Program-made: the position numbers and the translations under genes
The notes under the pieces: generated by a model
Database searches by the model: none
Seen by the model: the letters and a program-made list of their open reading frames with translations, nothing else
Told to the model about the DNA's origin: nothing
NCBI GenBank assembly: GCA_040222185.1
Contig: JAVKDP010000054.1
Location: 33,735 to 97,734, forward strand
Length of the DNA stretch: 64,000 bases
Source of the DNA: JAVKDP01 sp040222185
Lineage (GTDB): Bacteria > Bacteroidota > Rhodothermia > Balneolales > Balneolaceae
Direction: 5' to 3'
Shown here: positions 35,871 through 44,380 of the stretch, in pieces
Numbering within the stretch: the stretch's first letter is position 1
Layout: each line of letters opens with the position of its first letter

Positions 35871-37073
35871 TTACCCCTTCGGAGTAAATGATTGTATTCC
35901 GGTAATCTCTCTACCCAGGATTAGTCCATGAATATCATAAGTGCCTTCATAGGTATTTACTGATTCCAGGTTCATTACATGGTGTATAACCCTATAATCA
36001 CCAACAATGCCGTTTCCTCCATGCATATCACGGGAGATTCGGGCTATTTCCAGCGCTTTACCACAGTTATTGCGCTTAGCCAAAGAGGTCATGGAAGGAT
36101 GATCCCTGCCAGCATCTTTAAGTTGTCCAAGTCGAAGAGCCAGCATCTGCATTGCAGTAATATCTGTCAGCATGTTGGCCAGCTTGGTTTGTATAAGCTG
36201 ATTTGCGGCTAAAGGTTTTCCAAATTGCTTTCTGTCGAGTACATATTGACGTGATTTTTGGTAACAAAATTCAGCGGCGCCAATTGTTCCCCATGCAATT
36301 CCATAACGTGCACTATTTAAGCACATGAATGGTCCTTTAAGTCCCTTCACATCAGGGAACATATTTTCATCTGGAATAAATACATCATCGAATACGAGTT
36401 CTCCGGTTTCAGAGGCTCGTAGCGACATCTTAAATTTTGTATGGGGAGCACTAAAACCCTTCATTCCTTTTTCAACCAGGAAACCACGGATAACGCCTTC
36501 ATCATCTTTATGCTCTTTAGCTTTAGCCCAAACAACTGCTACATCAGCGATAGGGGAGTTGGTGATCCACATTTTAGCTCCGTTCATTTTCCAGCCGCCA
36601 TCAACTTTTACAGCGGTTGTTACCATGGAGCCCGGATCAGAACCATGATCAGGTTCGGTAAGCCCAAAGCATCCTATGATTTCACCTGAAGCAAGCCTTG
36701 GTAGAAAACGCTGCTTCTGCTCCTCAGTTCCAAAGATAGAAATGGGATACATAACCAGGGAAGATTGTACACTCATAAAAGACCGGTACCCAGAATCTAC
36801 ACGTTCTACTTCTCTGGCAACCAAACCATAAGCTGTATAGCTGGCATCAGAACCACCATACTGTTCAGGAATCGTGATTCCCAGTAAGCCCATCTCACCC
36901 ATTTCTTTAGCGATATCTCTGTCAAAGAATTCTTCCGTGTTTCCTTTAAGCGCTCGTGGTTCCAGGCTAGCCTGTGCATAATCACGAGCCGTTTCCATGA
37001 TCAATCGATCTTCTTCATTTAATTCAGATTCAAAAAGAAGAGCATCGTTAATGTTGAATAAGTTTTTAGACAT
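35871..37073 (-). CDS. gcdH: glutaryl-CoA dehydrogenase-like acyl-CoA dehydrogenase
   Basis: FAD-dependent acyl-CoA dehydrogenase of 400 residues. FGLTEPDHGSDPGSM (FAD/substrate loop) and KMWITNSPIADVAVVWAKA are shared by the family. The C-terminal NTYEGTYDIHGLILGREITGIQ (Glu376 as catalytic base) is the pattern of glutaryl-CoA dehydrogenase, and it has an IT-GIQ end typical of that branch. Glutaryl-CoA dehydrogenase acts in lysine/tryptophan breakdown. A gap of 239 bases separates it from the next acyl-CoA dehydrogenase, and the electron acceptor is presumably the flavoprotein encoded at 40.7-42.5 kb. Confidence 0.85.
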   Translation of the reverse strand: MSKNLFNINDALLFESELNEEDRLIMETARDYAQASLEPRALKGNTEEFFDRDIAKEMGEMGLLGITIPEQYGGSDASYTAYGLVAREVERVDSGYRSFMSVQSSLVMYPISIFGTEEQKQRFLPRLASGEIIGCFGLTEPDHGSDPGSMVTTAVKVDGGWKMNGAKMWITNSPIADVAVVWAKAKEHKDDEGVIRGFLVEKGMKGFSAPHTKFKMSLRASETGELVFDDVFIPDENMFPDVKGLKGPFMCLNSARYGIAWGTIGAAEFCYQKSRQYVLDRKQFGKPLAANQLIQTKLANMLTDITAMQMLALRLGQLKDAGRDHPSMTSLAKRNNCGKALEIARISRDMHGGNGIVGDYRVIHHVMNLESVNTYEGTYDIHGLILGREITGIQSFTPKG

Positions 37074-37312
37074 AAAGGCTAAGGTTTATGATTGGGCTTG
37101 TAGTTAGTTAGGGGTATCACGGAATCAAAGTGTATAGAAGTTAAGGCAACCGAAAGTATTAGTCTATTCAACCGTGATATTTCTTACCAAAATTTTATCA
37201 TTACTATTTACTGGGAAAAAAGAGAATCCCGGAAAGAAGTTTGATAGAGATTTGAATACCCTGCTTCAAAATACTATCCAGGATGAATTGAAATGTGCTA
37301 ATCCGGACTATT

Positions 37313-38485
37313 TTAGCTCAACGTCTTTTTAAGTTCCCGGGCTATAATCAGTCGTTGAACTTCAGAAGTACCTTCTCCAATTGTCATCAGTTTTGCATCT
37401 CTTAAAAAACGTTCAACATGGTATTCTTTGGTATATCCATACCCACCATGAATCTGTATTGCCTCTAATGCCGCGCGTACAGAAAGTTCAGAAGCAAAAA
37501 GCTTAGCCATCGATGCTTCTGTTGTGTATGACTTTCCTAAATCCTTTAACCAGGCAGCGCGAAGTACAAGCAGCCTTGCAGCTTCTATTTCGGTAGCCAT
37601 ATCAACTAATTTGCCTTCCATATATTGAAAATTTCCAATAGCTGTACCAAACTGCTTACGCTCCATTGAATATTTTAAGGATTCTTCAAGAGCGCCTCTT
37701 GCAATACCAACAGATAGGGCTGCAATTCCGACACGCCCACCGTCCAGTACTTTCATTGTGTCAATGAATCCCATTCCTTCTTCTCCGAGAAGATTCTCAG
37801 CCGGAACTTTCACATTTTCAAAAACCACTTCTGTTGTATCAGAGGAATTCATTCCAAGCTTATGCATTCCTGGTCCAGGGTTCACACCTTCCCATTCTCC
37901 CTCTACTATGAATGCACTGATGCCCTTGGTTCCAAGTGAAGGATCAGTTTTAGCAAGCACTACATAGATATCACCAACCGAACCTTGTGTTATGAATATT
38001 TTGGAACCATTTAAGATGTAATGATCACCTTCTTTAACTGCAATTGTTTTCATGCCCGATGCATCGGACCCTGACCCAGGTTCAGTTAGGCACCAGGCTC
38101 CTAGCTTCTCTCCAGATGTTAATGAAGGCATATATTTTAGTTTTTGCTCATGATTTGCCGCTACTGCAATATGTCCGGTTCCAAGGGAGGTATGAGAGGC
38201 TACTGTTAGAGCAAGGGAAGCATCCCAGCGTGCAATTTCTTCGAGAGCGAGGCAAAAGCTGACAACGTCAAAACCAGCTCCACCATATTGTTCTTCATGA
38301 TAAATGCCAAGCATTCCAAGTTCACCGAGCTGTCGTACAATTTCGTGAGGAAATTCTTTTGAGTTATCTCTTTCCATAACTGTAGGAGCAACAGTTCTTT
38401 CTACAAATTCTTTTATGCTGTCGCGAATCATCTTCTGATCTTCAGTCAATTCAAAGGAGAGTTCTCTTTCCAAAATAGTATCCAT
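37313..38485 (-). CDS. short/medium-chain acyl-CoA dehydrogenase
   Basis: Acyl-CoA dehydrogenase of 390 residues. WCLTEPGSGSDASGMKT is the substrate loop, KIFITQGSVGDIYVVLAKTD the FAD strand, ERKQFGTAIGNFQ the dimer segment, and IGEGTSEVQRLIIARELKK carries the catalytic Glu371. It resembles butyryl- and isovaleryl-type enzymes; chain length cannot be fixed by sequence reading. A palindrome (AGCGTTTCCAACGCT) sits in its leader. Electrons likely pass to FixAB. Confidence 0.88.
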   Translation of the reverse strand: MDTILERELSFELTEDQKMIRDSIKEFVERTVAPTVMERDNSKEFPHEIVRQLGELGMLGIYHEEQYGGAGFDVVSFCLALEEIARWDASLALTVASHTSLGTGHIAVAANHEQKLKYMPSLTSGEKLGAWCLTEPGSGSDASGMKTIAVKEGDHYILNGSKIFITQGSVGDIYVVLAKTDPSLGTKGISAFIVEGEWEGVNPGPGMHKLGMNSSDTTEVVFENVKVPAENLLGEEGMGFIDTMKVLDGGRVGIAALSVGIARGALEESLKYSMERKQFGTAIGNFQYMEGKLVDMATEIEAARLLVLRAAWLKDLGKSYTTEASMAKLFASELSVRAALEAIQIHGGYGYTKEYHVERFLRDAKLMTIGEGTSEVQRLIIARELKKTLS

Positions 38486-38512
38486 TATAAGGGTCGTTAA
38501 TAGTTATTTTTT

Positions 38513-38527
38513 AGCGTTGGAAACGCT
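38513..38527. promoter_or_regulatory. palindromic element upstream of the acyl-CoA dehydrogenase
   Basis: AGCGTT (38513-38518), 3 bases and AACGCT (38522-38527) give a perfect 6-base inverted repeat about 30 bases upstream of the ATG. The size fits an operator for a TetR/FadR-like repressor, though no such regulator is seen nearby. Confidence 0.35.
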
Positions 38528-38600
38528 TCCATAAGATAACTGATCGTGGACTTAAAAAGTTCAAAAAAATGATAAAAAAGAGTTTTACATCTATTAGAAA

Positions 38601-38708
38601 ATGGAACCGTTTGAATGCCCAGCGGTTTTAGGACTAAACCCCATCAGGCTTGCCCTTCGAATGGATGGTGAGTTAACTGATTGGATAACAAACCACATAA
38701 AGTCATGA
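38601..38708 (+). CDS. small ORF translationally coupled to the next gene
   Basis: An ATG at 38601 opens 35 codons ending in TGA at 38706-38708. The stop overlaps the ATG of the next gene (ATGA). The product starts MEPFECPAVLGLN and ends DWITNHIKS; I recognise no family. The overlap suggests a leader peptide or a real microprotein, but the length leaves chance possible. Confidence 0.35.
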   Translation: MEPFECPAVLGLNPIRLALRMDGELTDWITNHIKS

Positions 38709-39058
38709 GAAAATCAAGAGTGATATCATTAACGCTAGCGTTAGCAATTCTATTTGGGTTGAACTACCAGGCAATGGGTCAGGATACCTTTAGAGCTTCC
38801 CTTGAAGGAAAAGTGATTGATTCCAAAAGTGAGCAATCATTAACCGGAATAAAAGTAGTATTAGTTGATACCGAACTAAGTGATTCTACAGATAGCAGGG
38901 GAGTATTCAACTTCTCAGATCTTACTTCAAGCTCTGTCACAATACGAATAGAGCATGATGATTATGAGATATATGAGGAAAAAGTTACCCTGGAGGACGG
39001 GTATAATGGAGTCGTTATAAGATTAAAGGCGAAACAGGAGAAAGAAGAAGTTCAGTAA
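38705..39058 (+). CDS. secreted carboxypeptidase-regulatory-like domain protein
   Basis: Small exported protein (117 residues). I chose the ATG at 38705, which gives a clean signal peptide (MRKSRVISLTLALAILFGLN, ending AMGQ); a TTG eight codons upstream is also open. The mature part is one CarboxypepD_reg-like beta-sandwich: ASLEGKVIDSKSEQSLTGIKV, then TDSRGVFNFSDL and VTIRIEHDDYE. These domains usually precede TonB-dependent receptors, but here it stands alone. It ends with a terminator shared with fixX. Confidence 0.7.
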   Translation: MRKSRVISLTLALAILFGLNYQAMGQDTFRASLEGKVIDSKSEQSLTGIKVVLVDTELSDSTDSRGVFNFSDLTSSSVTIRIEHDDYEIYEEKVTLEDGYNGVVIRLKAKQEKEEVQ

Positions 39059-39061
39059 CAA

Positions 39062-39092
39062 AAAAAGCCACGGTAAAACGTGGCTTTTTTTT
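39062..39092. terminator. bidirectional terminator
   Basis: GCCACG (39067-39072), 6 bases and CGTGGC (39079-39084) form a GC-rich stem flanked by A on the left and eight T on the right, so it works in both directions. The minus-strand stop of fixX at 39091 overlaps the T-run. Confidence 0.85.
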
Positions 39093-39393
39093 ATCCAAAA
39101 TTCCAGGTGACACCTCTTCCAATCTCAGGGTCAGGGAAATTCCAGTCAACAGCTCCCTGATCACATGCATACATGCATGTTCCACATTCAATACAATCTT
39201 CTACTTGAAAGTGTACTTTTCCTACATCGTCCATGGTATAGCAATTCGCAGGGCACACCCAGGTGGTACATTTATGAGGACAGCCAGAGTTACAAATGTC
39301 AGTGTCTACGACAATGTGTGGCTTAATTTCAGATTTAGCCTGGTTACGATAGCTTACGAGGCCAAGGCGCTCAGATAGTTTGAGTAACTTCAT
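39091..39393 (-). CDS. fixX: ferredoxin-like protein FixX
   Basis: Ferredoxin-like subunit of 100 residues in the fixABCX electron-transfer system. It carries two cysteine clusters: CNSGCPHKC with WVCPANCY, and the classical CIECGTCMYACDQGAV (CxxCxxCxxxC), so one or two [4Fe-4S] clusters. It pairs with FixC as the electron output. Its ATG overlaps the fixC stop by 4 bases (ATGA). In the electron-bifurcating model, FixX accepts electrons at high potential from FixC for quinone. Confidence 0.9.
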   Translation of the reverse strand: MKLLKLSERLGLVSYRNQAKSEIKPHIVVDTDICNSGCPHKCTTWVCPANCYTMDDVGKVHFQVEDCIECGTCMYACDQGAVDWNFPDPEIGRGVTWNFG

Positions 39394-40715
39394 AATGATT
39401 TCCCTGCTTTAAATCCAAGTTTTGCGAGTTCCCATACTGAAGAATGTCTTTTGATTGCTCCTTTAATCATATCTTTTGATCTGGGAGTAGGCTCATTCTT
39501 GATTGTGAAGAACTGACGTCCAAAATCACATACCAGGTTAGGTACTTTGTTTTGCATTACATCGGTATGAAGTAAATGAACAGCATCCTGGAAGTTGTTA
39601 ATGTCTTTCATGATGTAGCTTTCATCCATCACTTTTCGATACTCTTTCAAAGTAGCCGAAGAATAGTCACCCTTTTCTTTAGCTTTAACTATGGTTTCAG
39701 CAGCCAGTATTCCAGACCTCATTGCAAAATCCATTCCCTGGATTGCTTTACCTGCATTCATCAATAAGTTAGCAGCCTCACCAACAATCAGGATACCATC
39801 TTTGTATAATTCTTTCGGCATAACCCTGGAGTCTCCTGAGGAAACAACATGGGCAGAATATTCAACAATCTCTCCGCCTTTAATAGCATCAGCAACCGTT
39901 GGGTGTGTTTTAAAATGATTAAGCAGATCATGAGGACTTTTCTTTTTCTCCCGTAAGTCCTTAATGCCAACTACAAGGCCTATCGAAATGGTATCTTTGT
40001 TTGTATATAGAAAACCTCCACCTTCAACACCATCGGTAGCCCAGCCAACAAACTCGTTGGTCATTCCACTCAAGCCATCTAGTTGAAAACGATCTTCAAG
40101 CACTTTTTGATCAAATCGGATTACTTCTTTAATCCCTGTTAGCATATGATCAGCAGGTACATATTTATCCTGTAAGCCAACCTGGCGGGTGAGGAGGTTA
40201 TTTACTCCTTCAGCTATGATTACGGAGTCAGCAAAGAATTCATCTTCCCCGGTTTTGATTCCTACAGCTTTATCATTTTCTAAAATAACCTCATCAACTT
40301 TTATATCTGTAGCGATGAAAGAATCCATAGCAAAATCACTGGCATCAATAGCTTCCTGAACCTTACCGGCAAGCCAGTTATCAAACTTGGCTCTTAATAC
40401 AACTACTCCTGTATATGGAGTTTCATTGAAGTGTTTTGACTTGAAATCCAGAGAGAAAGTAGACTGGTCGTCCATAAAAGTAAGTCTTCGATGGTTGATA
40501 AAGCGTTCCCAGCCTGCATCTTCTTCTTCCCAATAATCAGGAACAAGTTTGGCCAGGTCACTTCCCCAAAGAATACCGCCGGAAACATTCTTGGCTCCTG
40601 CAAATTCTCCTCTTTCAATAAGGAGGAACTTCATGTTATTCTTTGCAAGGGTCATAGCAGCAGCTAAACCTGCTACACCACCACCAATAACTATACAATC
40701 AAATTTATCTTCCAT
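39390..40715 (-). CDS. fixC: FAD-dependent electron-transfer flavoprotein:quinone oxidoreductase subunit FixC
   Basis: Flavoprotein of 441 residues. The N-terminal Rossmann motif VIGGGVAGLAAA and ERGEFAGAKNVSGGILWG bind FAD. The C-terminus contains GILIVGEAANLL, the second FAD motif, and a quinone-reductase-like MNAGKAIQGMDFAMRSG. The length fits FixC, not the fused ETF-QO (~550 residues), because the ferredoxin part is encoded separately by fixX. It lies third in the run fixA-fixB-fixC-fixX. It receives electrons from FixAB and reduces quinone, or bifurcates. Confidence 0.92.
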   Translation of the reverse strand: MEDKFDCIVIGGGVAGLAAAMTLAKNNMKFLLIERGEFAGAKNVSGGILWGSDLAKLVPDYWEEEDAGWERFINHRRLTFMDDQSTFSLDFKSKHFNETPYTGVVVLRAKFDNWLAGKVQEAIDASDFAMDSFIATDIKVDEVILENDKAVGIKTGEDEFFADSVIIAEGVNNLLTRQVGLQDKYVPADHMLTGIKEVIRFDQKVLEDRFQLDGLSGMTNEFVGWATDGVEGGGFLYTNKDTISIGLVVGIKDLREKKKSPHDLLNHFKTHPTVADAIKGGEIVEYSAHVVSSGDSRVMPKELYKDGILIVGEAANLLMNAGKAIQGMDFAMRSGILAAETIVKAKEKGDYSSATLKEYRKVMDESYIMKDINNFQDAVHLLHTDVMQNKVPNLVCDFGRQFFTIKNEPTPRSKDMIKGAIKRHSSVWELAKLGFKAGKSL

Positions 40716-40742
40716 AAATCAGCCTAATTCGGAAAGAAGATT

Positions 40743-41717
40743 TTAAGACTTAATCTTCTTTAGTTCGTCAATAAAAGGAGGGAGGATTTTGTATAAGTCT
40801 CCCACTATCCCATAATCAGCAACTTCAAAAATCGGAGCGTCGGCATCTTTGTTGATAGCTACAATTACCTTACTGTTAGCCATTCCTGCAACGTGTTGAA
40901 TCGCACCAGAGATCCCTACTGCAATATACAATTGAGGAGAAACTACTTTTCCGGTTTGTCCGATTTGTAAGCTTGGATCATACACTCCCGATTCAGTAAG
41001 TGCTCTTGATGCACCGATACCTGCATTTAGTATTCCGGCTAATTCTGAGATCAAAGCTTTTCCTTCCTCATCTTTAACACCACGCCCAGCTGCTACAATA
41101 GCTTCAGCTTCATTGAGGTCAATAGTATCACCTGTTGCTGAGATGATTTCCCTGAGAGTTGCTTTAAGATCAGATTCATTAAGAGAGAAATTAATATTCA
41201 CTACTTCAGCTTCTGAAGGAGATTCAATTAAATCATAAGAACCAGAACGAACTGATACGAGAATAAGATCACCGGATGCCTCAGTATTTGCTACAACCTT
41301 CGCAGCCATAACTGGGCGTTTAGCATGTACACTCCCCGAGCTAACTTCAAATGAAGAAACATCGGCTAAAACAGCTGCATCCTGATTAGCTGCCAGTGCT
41401 CCCAGGATATCCTTGGTTCCTTCAGTTGAAGCAAAAGCAAAAACCTGTGGATTAGCTGCATCAACTACTTTGATGAGTGCCTTCAGCAATGGCGTATTCA
41501 TATGGTTCTGGAAGATCTGATCTTCAATTACATAAACCTTTGAAGCACCATAAGCCTTAATTCCATCAACAAAAGAAGACGCATTTGCATCGATAACAAC
41601 CGCTTCAACCGTTAAACCATTGGCTTCGGCCTGTTTTTTACAATGTGAGAGTACTTCTAAAGAAGAACGTTTGATTTTGCCATCTGCAATGGCAACATAA
41701 GTAAGTATTGAGCTCAT
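40743..41717 (-). CDS. fixB: electron-transfer flavoprotein alpha subunit FixB
   Basis: ETF alpha subunit (324 residues). The FAD-binding C-terminal half contains IVAAGRGVKDEEG, then SRALTESGVYDPSLQIGQTG, VVSPQLYIAVGISGAIQHVAGM and IVAINKDADAPIFEVADYGIVGD. The N-terminal half is more variable, as expected. It forms a heterodimer with FixA and accepts electrons from acyl-CoA dehydrogenases. It starts 26 bases after fixA and is followed by fixC. Confidence 0.94.
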   Translation of the reverse strand: MSSILTYVAIADGKIKRSSLEVLSHCKKQAEANGLTVEAVVIDANASSFVDGIKAYGASKVYVIEDQIFQNHMNTPLLKALIKVVDAANPQVFAFASTEGTKDILGALAANQDAAVLADVSSFEVSSGSVHAKRPVMAAKVVANTEASGDLILVSVRSGSYDLIESPSEAEVVNINFSLNESDLKATLREIISATGDTIDLNEAEAIVAAGRGVKDEEGKALISELAGILNAGIGASRALTESGVYDPSLQIGQTGKVVSPQLYIAVGISGAIQHVAGMANSKVIVAINKDADAPIFEVADYGIVGDLYKILPPFIDELKKIKS

Positions 41718-41743
41718 TGATTAATTCCTTTTTCGTAGTAGTT

Positions 41744-42514
41744 CTAGATTACGTTAGCTTCTGTATCTAGTAATTGCGCAACCTGGCGAGCGATCTCATC
41801 AGCTTCACCTTCATATTTCTTTCCAGCCTGGCGAGCTGGTTTCTCTTCATATCCAATTACTTTTGATGTTGCCGAGAGCGATGAAGCATCAACATCAAGA
41901 TTTGATATTTCTACAGTCTCAACCGGCTTTCTTTTGGAAGCCATAATTCCTTTTAGATTTGGTATCCTTGGATCATTCATATCATTTGAGCAGGTTACTG
42001 CACAAGGAGTAGGAAGACCTATCATTTCCTGCCCGGTATCACCTTGTCTCTTCACAACAAGAATATCTCCTTCAGCTTCTAATCCGACGGCATTTGTAGC
42101 ATATGGAAGGTTTAAAAGTTCTGATATCATGCTACCTGTAAGGCCAGAGTCAGTATCCTGGGATTGTTTCCCTAAAGAAATTACATCGTACTCTTTGTCT
42201 TTAAAGAAAGCAGCAAGAACTTTAGCAAAACTTCCTGAATCATATCCTTCATCTCCGGAAGTTAAAATATGAACTCCCTTGTCGGCGCCCATTGCAAGGG
42301 CTTTACGAATAGTTTCGGAAGCTTTGGCCGGACCAATGCAAACCACCTCTACTTCGCCTCCATGCTTTTCCTTAAGAACCAGGGCTTCTTCAACAGCTGA
42401 AGCATCATAGGCATTAAGTACCATTCGGTCGGCGTCCATAATCAATTCGCCGCTTTTAATTTGGATGGGTGCATAAACATCAGGCACCATTTTTATACAA
42501 ACGTAAAATTTCAT
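41744..42514 (-). CDS. fixA: electron-transfer flavoprotein beta subunit FixA
   Basis: ETF beta subunit (256 residues), first gene of the fixABCX run. KFYVCIKMVPD at the start, EEALVLKEKHGGEVEVVCIGPAKASETIRKALAMGAD, then SLGKQSQDTDSGLTG and LNLPYATNAVGLE are family motifs. The AMP/flavin-site segment near NDPRIPNLKGIMASKRKP differs from the NEPRYATLPNIMKAKKK of canonical beta subunits and resembles the FixA type. No promoter matching the TAnnTTTG consensus is seen in its upstream gap. Confidence 0.94.
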   Translation of the reverse strand: MKFYVCIKMVPDVYAPIQIKSGELIMDADRMVLNAYDASAVEEALVLKEKHGGEVEVVCIGPAKASETIRKALAMGADKGVHILTSGDEGYDSGSFAKVLAAFFKDKEYDVISLGKQSQDTDSGLTGSMISELLNLPYATNAVGLEAEGDILVVKRQGDTGQEMIGLPTPCAVTCSNDMNDPRIPNLKGIMASKRKPVETVEISNLDVDASSLSATSKVIGYEEKPARQAGKKYEGEADEIARQVAQLLDTEANVI

Positions 42515-42598
42515 TCGTGCAAATTTCCTTCTTGATAGTAGTTAGTGTGGAACCGCTTTTTTGAGGTCGTGAATATACAAAACTGTAGATATAAAAAT

Positions 42599-43504
42599 TC
42601 AGTTTTGTAGCTTTTCATACTCGGTTAAATGACCTTGATCTGTTTCTCTCAGAATGTTGTAAGCCTCAAGCTTTACCTGGCTATCTGCATCTATAAAAAT
42701 TGATGCTATTTCCCTGTTCTTTGTATCAAAAAAAAGATCATATAAGAAATTACTGGTGGAACGGCGCTTAGTATCCTGAATCAATTTGAGCGCATTAATT
42801 ACCTGCTGCCTTGCTTGAACCTGGTTTTGAGTAAAGGCATCAAGGCCTAGCCTGTGATAAGTATAAAATGAAGTTCTGAGGCCTTCATAATTATTACTTA
42901 GAAGATCTGAAATCAGCACAAACCTGTTTCTTTGGTTATTGGTACTCCTTGACCATCCTATTGCAGATGTACTTTGTGCAAGATCCACTACATCCTGGGC
43001 TTTAATAAAATAAGACGTTCCACCTAGTAAAGAGAAACTATCGAAATCATAACCGAGGAGCAGGTAGCAGTAGAAGTCGATTACCCCTGTAATTTCTTCA
43101 AATTGTAGGTCATCATGAATTAGGCTTTTCCCTTCAGGATATGCGAATTGCCAGGTTTGATCACTAATAATCAATGTAGTGGTTTCAGATGTAGTATTGT
43201 AAACAGGGCGCCGTGCTGATATTATTGTTTCAGCAGAGAAGTTAAAATCCTGGTCACCGCTCTTAAGGATAATGCTTATCTGGCATTTGATTCGCTCTTG
43301 TTCTTCAAATTCAATCTCTGTCCAATTGTATTCATTAATGTAAGACTCAAGCTCGGTTTCCAGGTTTTGTTTCACATAATCAAATGAAGTGCCCTCAAGT
43401 TCTTCATCATTTATGGAAACGTCACAATTGAACTCCTGCGCTATTGCAGATAACGGGAGCAAAAAAAGAATACCAAAAGAGAAAATAAATCTTGTATTAG
43501 TCAC
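42599..43504 (-). CDS. DUF4835 family envelope protein (PorD-type in some annotations)
   Basis: Exported protein of 301 residues. I chose the GTG at 43502-43504, which gives a normal signal peptide (ends AIAQ before EFNCDVSI); a TTG 15 codons upstream would add an N-terminal stretch. The mature part starts with the DUF4835 pattern FNCDVSINDEELEG, and later DLQFEEITGVIDFYCYLLLGYDFDSFSLLGG and the EAYNILRETDQGHL end are typical. The family is widespread in Bacteroidota and has been linked with type IX secretion. It is divergent from a PorV-like gene. Confidence 0.78.
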   Translation of the reverse strand: MTNTRFIFSFGILFLLPLSAIAQEFNCDVSINDEELEGTSFDYVKQNLETELESYINEYNWTEIEFEEQERIKCQISIILKSGDQDFNFSAETIISARRPVYNTTSETTTLIISDQTWQFAYPEGKSLIHDDLQFEEITGVIDFYCYLLLGYDFDSFSLLGGTSYFIKAQDVVDLAQSTSAIGWSRSTNNQRNRFVLISDLLSNNYEGLRTSFYTYHRLGLDAFTQNQVQARQQVINALKLIQDTKRRSTSNFLYDLFFDTKNREIASIFIDADSQVKLEAYNILRETDQGHLTEYEKLQN

Positions 43505-43554
43505 TTTTTTTATTAGTCTTAGGGCTATAGTGTTAAAGAGAGAAGTCAAGTATA

Positions 43555-44379
43555 ATGATACGAATACGATTTATTCTAAATAAAATTTCTTTAGTAATCT
43601 TTTTTTTAGGAATTCCACCAGGAATATTCGCTCAGGTTTCATTTGGAGCCAGAGGATTAGCACTTGGAGGAGCAACTGTAGCTTTACCAGATTACAATTG
43701 GTCCGTGCTATCTAACCCAGCGTTGCTGAATTCTAAAACTCCAACATTAGGGTTTTATGGTTTAAGAAATTATGGTTTCGTAGAGATAACAGATGTATCT
43801 GTATTTGGAAGTATTCCTACACAACTTGGAGTGGGTTCCTTCGCTATCCATAAATACGGAGATCATCTATTCAGTGAAACCAGAGCGACAGCGGGATATA
43901 AAAATGACTGGGAAAACCTTCATTTTGGTGTTGTTTTAAACTACAATCACATTTCTTTCGGTGGAGTGTACGGTTCAGGTGGTGCTTTCGGAATGGATAT
44001 AGGAATATCTACAAGAATTACCCAACAGCTTTGGTTGGGTGCAAAAGCCAGTAATGTTAATAGCCCGAAATATAATTTTGCGAATAGTTCAGAATACTTA
44101 AAAAGAGACTTAACCATTGGGTTAAGCTACTTGATGAATAAGAACGTTCTTTTCGCTTTGGATATGTTTAAAGATATAAGATATCCGGTTTCATTTAAAT
44201 CAGGCCTTGAGGGGACTTTAGTAAGAGATTTTAAGGGAAGAGTAGGTGTAACTACAGAGCCTTTGACCTATTCTTTTGGCTTTGGGTATGAAAAAAGGAA
44301 TTGGGCGGTAAATATGGCAGTTCAGCAGCACTCCTTGCTTGGGTTAAGTCCTGGATTTGATCTCCTTTTCTTTTTTTAG
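43555..44379 (+). CDS. PorV/PorQ-like outer-membrane protein
   Basis: Outer-membrane protein of 274 residues. A signal segment (about 1-26, ending IFAQ) is followed by SFGARGLALGGATVALPD and SNPALL, the opening of the PorV/PorQ family (compare PDSRGAAMG and WNPAGL in porV). Alternating aromatic strands continue to the end (GLSPGFDLLFFF, final Phe), as in beta-barrels. It is shorter than PorV (~380). The next gene starts 1 base after its stop, so the two are translationally linked. It could be a shuttle for a related surface system. Confidence 0.72.
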   Translation: MIRIRFILNKISLVIFFLGIPPGIFAQVSFGARGLALGGATVALPDYNWSVLSNPALLNSKTPTLGFYGLRNYGFVEITDVSVFGSIPTQLGVGSFAIHKYGDHLFSETRATAGYKNDWENLHFGVVLNYNHISFGGVYGSGGAFGMDIGISTRITQQLWLGAKASNVNSPKYNFANSSEYLKRDLTIGLSYLMNKNVLFALDMFKDIRYPVSFKSGLEGTLVRDFKGRVGVTTEPLTYSFGFGYEKRNWAVNMAVQQHSLLGLSPGFDLLFFF

Positions 44380-44380
44380 A

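Noticed and set aside
37074..37312. 239-base gap between the acyl-CoA dehydrogenase genes
   Set aside because: I looked for a gene remnant, small RNA or terminator hairpin and found nothing convincing.
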